Assembly: GCA_030832065.1 (NCBI GenBank)
Contig: JAURJV010000020.1
Coordinates: forward strand, 1-38,409
Origin: Rhodoluna sp.
Lineage (GTDB): Bacteria > Actinomycetota > Actinomycetes > Actinomycetales > Microbacteriaceae
Direction of reading: 5' to 3'
Length of the DNA: 38,409 bases
The translations under genes and the position numbers were made by a program. Shown here one piece after another: positions 33,116 to 38,409 of this stretch. Position 1 is the stretch's first letter, and each line of letters begins with the position of its first letter. The notes under the pieces were generated by a model. It saw only the letters and a list, made by a program, of their open reading frames with translations. It made no database searches and was not told the origin of the DNA.

Positions 33116-33373
33116 TTATTCCTTAGCGCCAAACTTCTTGTAGCGTGCGTTGAATCGCTCAACACGACCAGCCGAGTCAAGAATTCTCTGCTTACCGGTG
33201 TAAAACGGGTGTGAAGCTGAAGAAATTTCAACATCGAATACTGGGTAGGTGTTGCCGTCTTCCCACTCGATAGTTTTGGTTGAGGTAACAGTTGATCTGG
33301 TTAGGAATGCTACGCCGGATGCTAGGTCGCGGAAAACCACTGCCTCATACTTTGGGTGAATGTCAGCCTTCAT
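33116..33373 (-). CDS. rpmE2: 50S ribosomal protein L31, type B (zinc-free)
   Basis: Component of the large ribosomal subunit at the intersubunit bridge. The sequence from [16 protein letters not shown] to [12 protein letters not shown] and [14 protein letters not shown] is type B L31. There is no cysteine at all, so it lacks the CxxC zinc ribbon of type A. The track starts at TTG 33388, but ATG 33373 gives the typical MKxDIHP N-terminus and 85 residues. The leader holds a hairpin GGTGC-GGATTT-GCACC (33402-33417, minus). In some bacteria the type B gene is zinc-regulated, but I see no Zur-like box. Confidence 0.94.
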   Translation of the reverse strand: MKADIHPKYEAVVFRDLASGVAFLTRSTVTSTKTIEWEDGNTYPVFDVEISSASHPFYTGKQRILDSAGRVERFNARYKKFGAKE

Positions 33374-33457
33374 CAGTAAATCTTTCAAAAATTCGGGATT
33401 CGGTGCAAATCCGCACCAGTTAGCAACTATACCAGAGCTAAAGGGTCAATAGAAGCC

Positions 33458-34240
33458 CTATTTGGCTCTTACTGCGAAGCGACCGCCAGCTAGCACTACC
33501 TCCAGTTCAAGCCCATAGGCTTGGCTCAGTTTATCTGTAGTGAGAGTTTGATTTATTGGACCAGCAGCTAGAACTTTGCCTTCAGCAAGGATTAGGGCAT
33601 GGGTGAATCCAACTGGAATCTCCTCCAGGTGGTGGGTGACCATAATGATTGCCGGAGCTTGGGGGTGGGAAGCGTAGCCACTGAGAATCTTAATTGTGGC
33701 CTCGCGTGAGCCAATGTCCAGGCTTGCTACCGGTTCGTCAAGCAACAGCATTTCTGGATCTGGCATCACTGCCCTAGCAATTTGCGCTCGTTTCTTTTCC
33801 CCGTCGCTTAGTGTTCCGAATGGACGGTCGGCATAGTCTGCCAACTGCCACTCCTTCAGAACTCTTCTAGCTCTTCGCTCATCGACATCGTCATACATCT
33901 CTTTTGACCTGCCGGTTACCGCATAGCTGGCCGTCATTACCGCGTCTAACACTTTTTCGGAGTTTGGGATTCGACCTGCAATTGCGGTTGAGGCAAAACC
34001 TATTCTGGTTCTAAGGTCAAAGACATTAACCTCACCGAGGCTTTGACCTAAAACTCGAGCCGAACCGGAACTTGGCTGAAGTTGAGCAGCAGCAACCTTA
34101 AGTAGCGTAGTTTTACCTGCGCCGTTCGGACCAACAATGACCCAGCGCTCATCGGACTGGACAGTCCAAGAAACCGAGTCAAGAATGGTCCGGCCATCCC
34201 GAACCAAGGAAAGGTTTTCTAGCGCTAAGACTTCATTCAT
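33458..34240 (-). CDS. ABC transporter ATP-binding protein (stand-alone)
   Basis: ATPase of an ABC system. Walker A is GPNGAGKT (37-44), the signature is LSDGEKKRAQIARAV, Walker B is LLLDEP with VASLD as D-loop, and the switch histidine is in VTHHLEEI. The signature has LSDGE rather than LSGGE. It has 260 residues and no membrane part, and there is no permease or binding protein beside it. That and the closeness to ModF/YlmA-type ATPases suggest a partner encoded elsewhere, or a non-transport role. TAGGCT lies eight bases before ATG 34240. Confidence 0.9.
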   Translation of the reverse strand: MNEVLALENLSLVRDGRTILDSVSWTVQSDERWVIVGPNGAGKTTLLKVAAAQLQPSSGSARVLGQSLGEVNVFDLRTRIGFASTAIAGRIPNSEKVLDAVMTASYAVTGRSKEMYDDVDERRARRVLKEWQLADYADRPFGTLSDGEKKRAQIARAVMPDPEMLLLDEPVASLDIGSREATIKILSGYASHPQAPAIIMVTHHLEEIPVGFTHALILAEGKVLAAGPINQTLTTDKLSQAYGLELEVVLAGGRFAVRAK

Positions 34241-34248
34241 AGGTGTCC

Positions 34249-34254
34249 AGCCTA
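34249..34254 (-). promoter_or_regulatory. -10 box, near-leaderless ABC ATPase promoter
   Basis: TAGGCT, then eight bases (GGACACCT), then ATG 34240. The leader would be only one or two bases. Confidence 0.4.
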
Positions 34255-34319
34255 TTTGAAAATTCGGGGCTTCCTAATATAGACACTCTCCCCTAGGACT
34301 TATCCAATGAGTTAGCCAA

Positions 34320-34325
34320 TAAAGT
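34320..34325 (+). promoter_or_regulatory. -10 box, predicted leaderless serB promoter
   Basis: TAAAGT, then TTGATGT, then ATG 34333, with no Shine-Dalgarno. Confidence 0.45.
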
Positions 34326-34332
34326 TTGATGT

Positions 34333-34980
34333 ATGAATCAGGTGCATCCAACACGAAGGCTAGTGGTCCTCGACGTGGATTCGACTTTGATCGAGCAAGA
34401 GGTTGTTGAAATCCTCGCCAAATATGCTGGTAGAGAACTTGAGGTAGCTGAGGTTACCGAACGGGCAATGAAAGGCGAATTGGATTTTGCTGGCAGCCTT
34501 AGGGCCAGAGTAATTCAGCTGGCTGGCCTCCCCAGCTCTGTTTTTGAGAGGGCACTTGCAGAGATCCGAATTACTAAGGGTGCCGAGCAACTAATCCAAA
34601 GTGTTCACGCGGCCGGAGGATTTGTGGGAGCAGTATCCGGTGGATTCAGTCAGATACTTGAGCCACTTGCGAAAAAACTAAATTTAGATTTCGCCCTAGC
34701 TAACAAACTTGAAGTTTTGGAAAATCAACTAACTGGGTTGGTGCTTGATCCGATAATCGATAAACCGGCTAAAGCTACCGCCCTGCGCAATTGGGCTGCC
34801 GACACCGGCATCGCTCTGAATCAGACCATAGCCATCGGTGACGGAGCTAATGACTTAGACATGATGGCTGCCGCTGGACTTAGTATTGGATTCAATGCTA
34901 AGCCGAGAGTTCGAGTAGCGGCAGACTTGCTAATCGATTCTGGTGATCTAAGTGATGCGATTAAACTGCTCGGTCTTTAG
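34333..34980 (+). CDS. serB: Phosphoserine phosphatase
   Basis: Last step of serine synthesis: phosphoserine to serine. HAD motifs are complete: D14 and D16 in VLDVDSTLIEQE, VSGGFSQILEPLA (motif II, serine contacts), K147 and GDGANDLDMMAAAG (169-182). The cap segment with EQEVVEILAKYAG is diagnostic of SerB. It has 215 residues and lacks the ACT-type N-terminal domains found in mycobacterial SerB2. Its 3' end overlaps the convergent fabI by four bases. Confidence 0.95.
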   Translation: MNQVHPTRRLVVLDVDSTLIEQEVVEILAKYAGRELEVAEVTERAMKGELDFAGSLRARVIQLAGLPSSVFERALAEIRITKGAEQLIQSVHAAGGFVGAVSGGFSQILEPLAKKLNLDFALANKLEVLENQLTGLVLDPIIDKPAKATALRNWAADTGIALNQTIAIGDGANDLDMMAAAGLSIGFNAKPRVRVAADLLIDSGDLSDAIKLLGL

Positions 34981-35744
34981 TGGCCGGTTGAGTGCAATCC
35001 GCCGTCGACGTGAATTATTTCGCCAGTTGTAGCTGGGAACCAGTCACTGAGCAGAGCGATAATTCCCTTGGCTGCCGGTTCTGTATCGGCTAACTCCCAA
35101 ACCATAGGCGAACGAACAACCCAGATGTCTTCCATATCTGCAAAACCAGGGATGCTCTTACCAGCAGGAGTTCTCAACGGACCAGCGGAAATCAGGTTTA
35201 CTCTTATACCTTCGCGTCCCAGGTAACGGGCAAGGTATCGAGCTGTGGATTCGAATGCAGCCTTGGCAACACCCATCCAGTCGTATACGGGCCATGAAAC
35301 ACTTGCATCGAAAGTGAGTCCGGTGATTGATGAACCTGGACCCAGTAGTGGCTTTGCTGCCATGGTGATTGATTTCAATGAGAAAGCTGAAACGTGAACT
35401 GCAGTAGAAACATCTGGCCATTCGGTTGTTAGGAAATTTCCACCGAGAGCGGTGCCAGGTGCAAATGCAATAGCATGCACGATTCCATCAAGATGAGGCA
35501 GATACTGTCTGACGCGATCTGGCAACGCTGCTAGATCTTCATCATTAGTTGCGTCAAGTTCGATCACTGGCGCAGGCTTAGGAAGACGCAAAGCTATCTT
35601 CTCGGTGATAGGCATCATTCGTCCGTATGACGAAAGCACTATGTCTGCACCTTGCTCCTGAGCCAATCTGGCAACAGAGAAAGCTATTGAGGCTTCGGTT
35701 AGCACTCCAGTGATGAGGAGCTTCTTACCTTCGAGGATTCCCAT
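34977..35744 (-). CDS. fabI: Enoyl-ACP reductase, InhA-like
   Basis: Reduces the enoyl-ACP double bond in the last step of each fatty-acid elongation round, using NADH. The atypical glycine loop is ITGVLTEASIAFSVA (11-25), the catalytic pair is Y154-x6-K161 in VYDWMGVAK, and the substrate loop is SAGPLRTPAGKSIPGF. It is closest in pattern to mycobacterial InhA (WM.VAK). At 255 residues the length is normal. ATG 35744 follows AAAGGAAG. It lies 66 bases behind fabG on the same strand, like the mabA-inhA pair. Confidence 0.95.
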   Translation of the reverse strand: MGILEGKKLLITGVLTEASIAFSVARLAQEQGADIVLSSYGRMMPITEKIALRLPKPAPVIELDATNDEDLAALPDRVRQYLPHLDGIVHAIAFAPGTALGGNFLTTEWPDVSTAVHVSAFSLKSITMAAKPLLGPGSSITGLTFDASVSWPVYDWMGVAKAAFESTARYLARYLGREGIRVNLISAGPLRTPAGKSIPGFADMEDIWVVRSPMVWELADTEPAAKGIIALLSDWFPATTGEIIHVDGGLHSTGH

Positions 35745-35810
35745 GATCTTCCTTTAGTCCTTCCAGTTTCTCCCCCTGAGCCATTCTGCCAGTAGTAAGG
35801 CTAAAAATGG

Positions 35811-36515
35811 CTAATGACCCATGCCCATTCCACCATCTACGGGGATGACAGCCCCAGAAATGTAGGAAGCTTCATCGGATGCTAACCAGCGAACTACTTT
35901 AGCCACCTCAGCTGGAGCTGCAAACCTACCCGCTGGAATGCGTTTCTTGTAATCGGCCTGCATTTCTTCGGATAACTCGGCTGTCATGTCAGTGTCGATA
36001 AAGCCTGGTGCGACCACGTTCGCAGTAATTCCTCTGCCACCCAATTCACGGGTAAGTGATCTTGCCATTCCCACCAGAGCGCTCTTAGATGCTGAGTAAT
36101 TGACCTGGCCAGGGCTGCCAAGCAGTGCTACGACGGAGCCGATCAGAATTACTCGACCATACTTGCCCTTAATCATTGATTTGGTCGCACGCTTTAGAAC
36201 CCGAAAAGTACCATTTAGGTTGGTATCGATGACTTCTTCGAACTCTTCGTCAGTCATTCTCATGAGAAGTGTGTCTCTGGTGATACCTGCGTTGGCAACC
36301 AGAATCTCAACTGGACCTAGTTTTTCTTCGATTTCAGCAAAAGCTGAGTCAAGCGAAGCCGGATCAGTAACATCCGCCTTGACACTGAGTGCGCCAGCAG
36401 GACCTTCACCGCTTCTCACAGTTACGGCAACTTTGTAACCTGCTGCAATAAACTCTTCAGCAATTGCTTTGCCAATACCGCGATTGCCACCTGTAACCAG
36501 AACTGTTCTAGACAT
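35811..36515 (-). CDS. fabG: 3-oxoacyl-ACP reductase
   Basis: NADPH-dependent reduction of 3-oxoacyl-ACP in fatty-acid elongation. Cofactor loop TGGNRGIG (8-15), NAG motif at 75-77, catalytic S127, Y140 and K144 (VNYSASKSALVG), and the ending GAVIPVDGGMGMGH. With 234 residues it is slightly shorter than the E. coli enzyme. ATG 36515 follows AAAGGCG. The start of a two-gene unit with fabI; an inverted repeat lies in its leader or promoter. Confidence 0.93.
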   Translation of the reverse strand: MSRTVLVTGGNRGIGKAIAEEFIAAGYKVAVTVRSGEGPAGALSVKADVTDPASLDSAFAEIEEKLGPVEILVANAGITRDTLLMRMTDEEFEEVIDTNLNGTFRVLKRATKSMIKGKYGRVILIGSVVALLGSPGQVNYSASKSALVGMARSLTRELGGRGITANVVAPGFIDTDMTAELSEEMQADYKKRIPAGRFAAPAEVAKVVRWLASDEASYISGAVIPVDGGMGMGH

Positions 36516-36534
36516 ATTTCGCCTTTAGGATAAC

Positions 36535-36552
36535 TAGACCCATTTTGGTCTA
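36535..36552. repeat. Inverted repeat in the fabG control region
   Basis: TAGACC-CATTTT-GGTCTA, two perfect six-base arms, 20 bases before the fabG ATG. It lies directly after the predicted start point, so it could be an operator for a fatty-acid regulator or a short mRNA hairpin. Confidence 0.4.
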
Positions 36553-36561
36553 AACAGGTCA

Positions 36562-36567
36562 AGTCTA
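36562..36567 (-). promoter_or_regulatory. Candidate -10 box of fabG-fabI
   Basis: TAGACT on the minus strand, with transcription expected near 36555 and a leader of about 40 bases carrying AAAGGCG. A TTGACC at 36557-36562 could instead be a -35, but no -10 with good spacing follows it. Confidence 0.35.
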
Positions 36568-36571
36568 TATC

Positions 36572-36577
36572 TAGGCT
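36572..36577 (+). promoter_or_regulatory. Candidate -10 box of the DUF3099-surf1 unit
   Basis: TAGGCT, with a start near 36584 and a short leader containing AGGAGG at 36597-36602. It is divergent from the fabG box only four bases away. Confidence 0.4.
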
Positions 36578-36607
36578 TGTAGTGAGCTAAGTAATTAGGA
36601 GGCAATT

Positions 36608-36913
36608 TTGGCAAAGCGCCAGTCAGTTACCTCCATTGGAATAAATCCTGAACAGGAACGTCGCTCTCGCTTCATCAAATACACAATTGCGATGGTTGTC
36701 CGCGTGATTTGCATACTCTTAGCGGTTGTCGTTCCGCTTGGCTGGCTGACCCTGGTTTTCGCTATCGGAGCTATATTCCTTCCCTATTTTGCTGTTGTCT
36801 TAGCAAACGTTGAAGGAGAGAAAGCCGAGGATAAGTCGCCAAAGATTCAAGCTCCGACTCTTAGTATTTCAGCTAGCGATTTCAAGCTTCCTGAGGAATC
36901 AGATGAGAAATAA
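36608..36913 (+). CDS. DUF3099 family membrane protein
   Basis: Function unknown. The 101-residue protein begins with RQSVTSIGINPEQERRSRFIKY, the conserved N-terminus of DUF3099, followed by two membrane helices (about 28-44 and 46-64) and a short acidic tail. Start TTG 36608 is set by a perfect AGGAGG five bases upstream. Its last codons overlap the surf1 start by 11 bases, so the two are coupled. A role next to SURF1 in oxidase assembly is conceivable but not shown. Confidence 0.83.
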   Translation: MAKRQSVTSIGINPEQERRSRFIKYTIAMVVRVICILLAVVVPLGWLTLVFAIGAIFLPYFAVVLANVEGEKAEDKSPKIQAPTLSISASDFKLPEESDEK

Positions 36914-37700
36914 GAATCAATTACTGCGATGGCTGTCTTGGATCGGTTTGGTTTCGCTATTTAGCGTCGCCTGCTGGTTTCTCTCCCAATGGCAATTCTC
37001 TAGACAAGAGGAAGTGAGCGCACAAAATCGCATCGTTGAGAAGAATTACGATGCATCTCCAGTCGCTTTGGAATCGCTGTTGCAAGTTGATCAGAGCTGG
37101 AACCCAGAGATGGAATACCGCCCCGTGAAGTTAAGTGGCCAATACACAGACCTGGTCTACCTGATTAGAAATCGTCCATACGATGGCAACCCGGGTTTCT
37201 TGCAACTTGCAGAGTTCAGAACCAAATCTGGTAATAGTTTCTGGATTGAACGAGGCTGGCTGCCCACCGGTAACTTGCAGGACTCCCCTGATGCGATTCC
37301 AAGTTTGGATTCAAATCCCAGGGAGATAATCGTCAGATTACGAAAAGCAGAAGCTCAAAGTGATCGCTCCGCACCTGAGGGGCAATTAGCAAACATTGAT
37401 TTGCAGTTGGCTAGTGCAAAGCTGGATTCGGCAAATGTTTATACCCAGGCCTACGGACGTTTAGTTACCGAGAGCAATCCACTCCCCAGAGGAATTGATT
37501 TGGGTAAGCCCGAACTTTCGGAAGGAAATCATCTGAGTTATGCCCTGCAGTGGATTGTTTTTGGATTGATGGCGATTGGTGCGGTGATTTGGAATATCAA
37601 CCAAGACCGCAGGCGAACCGCGGGTTTGCCACCGAAGAAGCTCAAATCGCTGAATAGAGATAGAGACGCTGAAGTTGAAGATGAACTACTAGATAGTTGA
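36903..37700 (+). CDS. SURF1 family cytochrome oxidase assembly protein
   Basis: Membrane protein that helps insert heme a into subunit I of the aa3 oxidase. It has two membrane helices, at about 9-28 and 217-236 (LQWIVFGLMAIGAVIW), with an outer domain between them. Typical segments are FSRQEE after helix 1, EYRPVKLSGQYTD, and FWIERGWLPTG. The track extends to 36810, but that reading lies inside the DUF3099 gene; ATG 36903, behind GAGGAA, is the sensible start and gives 265 residues. The likely client is CtaD, encoded about 30 kb away. It ends one base before the rhodopsin stop. Confidence 0.9.
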   Translation: MRNKNQLLRWLSWIGLVSLFSVACWFLSQWQFSRQEEVSAQNRIVEKNYDASPVALESLLQVDQSWNPEMEYRPVKLSGQYTDLVYLIRNRPYDGNPGFLQLAEFRTKSGNSFWIERGWLPTGNLQDSPDAIPSLDSNPREIIVRLRKAEAQSDRSAPEGQLANIDLQLASAKLDSANVYTQAYGRLVTESNPLPRGIDLGKPELSEGNHLSYALQWIVFGLMAIGAVIWNINQDRRRTAGLPPKKLKSLNRDRDAEVEDELLDS

Positions 37701-37701
37701 T

Positions 37702-38409
37702 CTAGTTTTTCTTGAGCGCTTTCATAGCGACTAGCCCGTAGCCAACTTTATTAACCACGTCGGCTATGACGTAAATAATTGCTGCTACCAGAACTGCTGT
37801 CCTCGCATTTTCAACACTGGTCGCATTAAGTTCCAGTATTTCCTGCACGGCTGTACCAATTGGATAGATAGCCCAACCAAAAATGACGAAGCGCTTCATG
37901 TTATTTAGGGCAGCCCTAACCTCTGCGGTTCCTTTGGTTGGTTTTAGGTTCCAAATCTCATAGATGATGTAGCCCCAGGCAGCTGACGAGAGAATGAAAT
38001 TAACGTAATTTCCAGCACTTCCTGCGACACCGATCTCACCTAGGTAGCCGGTAACTATCATGACGATGTCAGCAACAACCAAACGGTAGGTTATCCCCTT
38101 TGCTGCTCCTGCCAGAGCGGCGACTATTCCGAATTCAAGCAAAAGTAGAGGTGTGGTCAAAACCCAGTCCAAATACCGAACCGGCATGGTAGCCGCAATC
38201 AGTTGCTCTGAACCTGCCCCAGGAAAGTTCACGATATCTTTCATTTGCCAATACATCACTGCTGCTACAAATGTCACAGTCGCTGAATAGCTAATCAACT
38301 GCCGGTGCTCAGGCTTGTAATCGCCACGTTGCAGCACGAAGTAGAACGTTCCTGCAGCCATAGCAACGAAGCCGAGCATAAACATTGCCTGAGTGATGTT
38401 CAACAAATC
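37702..38409 (-). CDS. Proteorhodopsin-like light-driven proton pump (N-terminus cut by window edge)
   Basis: Seven-helix retinal protein expected to pump protons outward in light. By alignment to green proteorhodopsin (numbers after it), helix C reads PVRYLDWVLTTPLLLLE: R94, proton acceptor D97, T101 and donor E108 are kept, and L105 predicts green absorption. Retinal lysine 231 is in YVIADVVNKVGYG. Other shared parts are TGYLGEIG, WGYIIYEIW and FGWAIYPIG. The helix-B histidine H75 seems to be methionine (TFVAAVMYWQM). Phe at the place of F152 argues against an antenna carotenoid. The frame is open to the edge, so the TTG at 38406 in the track is not the start; only a short N-terminus is lost. 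Confidence 0.93.
   Translation of the reverse strand, partial: DLLNITQAMFMLGFVAMAAGTFYFVLQRGDYKPEHRQLISYSATVTFVAAVMYWQMKDIVNFPGAGSEQLIAATMPVRYLDWVLTTPLLLLEFGIVAALAGAAKGITYRLVVADIVMIVTGYLGEIGVAGSAGNYVNFILSSAAWGYIIYEIWNLKPTKGTAEVRAALNNMKRFVIFGWAIYPIGTAVQEILELNATSVENARTAVLVAAIIYVIADVVNKVGYGLVAMKALKKN

Noticed and set aside
33402-33417. GGTGC/GCACC hairpin in the L31 leader as a zinc or autoregulatory element
   Set aside because: Only five base pairs, and no Zur-like box was found. It is noted in the gene entry but not supported as a regulator.
36810-36902. Upstream extension of surf1 in the ORF track
   Set aside because: It lies in another frame of the DUF3099 gene; ATG 36903 with GAGGAA gives the normal SURF1 N-terminus.
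1-38409. Mobile elements, prophage, CRISPR array, toxin-antitoxin or defence island
   Set aside because: No transposase, integrase, direct-repeat array or typical defence protein was found. Gene order matches conserved actinobacterial blocks.

Overview
The window is a compact, gene-dense chromosomal segment from an actinobacterium, most likely a small-genome aquatic member of the Microbacteriaceae (Luna/Rhodoluna/Aquiluna type). Reasons: the actinobacterial set RbpA, PafB/PafC, HelY, InhA-like FabI, CtaF and the QcrCAB-CtaE branch; a base composition that looks only moderately GC (by eye, near half); almost no intergenic DNA; many GTG/TTG starts; and a proteorhodopsin-like gene at the right edge. 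No gap over 300 bases lacks a gene. I see no insertion sequence, prophage, CRISPR array or rRNA.

Layout. 1-2953 (minus): aldo/keto reductase (cut by the left edge), PLP decarboxylase and a DUF3043 membrane protein. 2997-4817 (plus): M20 dipeptidase and an IscA-type Fe-S protein, closed by a strong terminator. 4954-12559: the aerobic respiratory chain, with ctaC-ctaD-ctaF on plus facing ctaE-qcrC-qcrA-qcrB on minus and a small P-loop kinase-like gene at the tail of the qcr operon. 12651-16012: trpD, a NUDIX/YczE pair, a glycerophosphodiesterase and rbpA. 16009-26686 (minus): ppm1, lnt, helY, tatC, tatA, a small membrane protein, pafC, pafB, an FKBP lipoprotein, trmI and a HAD hydrolase. 26738-33373: PAC2 protein, uppP with a small acidic partner, tRNA-Leu(GAG), Sir2 plus histidine phosphatase, a GT4 glycosyltransferase, an alpha/beta hydrolase, a DnaQ-like exonuclease and zinc-free ribosomal protein L31. 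33458-38409: lone ABC ATPase, serB, fabI, fabG, DUF3099, surf1 and the rhodopsin.

How it fits together. The middle contains a full cytochrome bcc-aa3 oxidase gene set; SURF1, the Fe-S protein and TatA/TatC are encoded nearby and plausibly assist its assembly. Lnt and Ppm1 act on lipoproteins and polyprenol-phosphate sugars, UppP recycles undecaprenyl phosphate, and FabG/FabI belong to fatty-acid elongation. The rhodopsin would add light-driven proton pumping.

The most notable observations are: (1) the PAC2-HAD-trmI and pafB-pafC-tatA-tatC-helY blocks are kept in mycobacterial order, but the whole Pup-proteasome block normally between them is absent; (2) at least nine transcription units show a TAnnnT box 6-9 bases before an ATG without a Shine-Dalgarno, predicting widespread leaderless mRNAs; (3) the rhodopsin keeps the proton-pump residues but seems to lack the conserved helix-B histidine. 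I do not see an obviously new multi-gene system; most of the window is conserved housekeeping.
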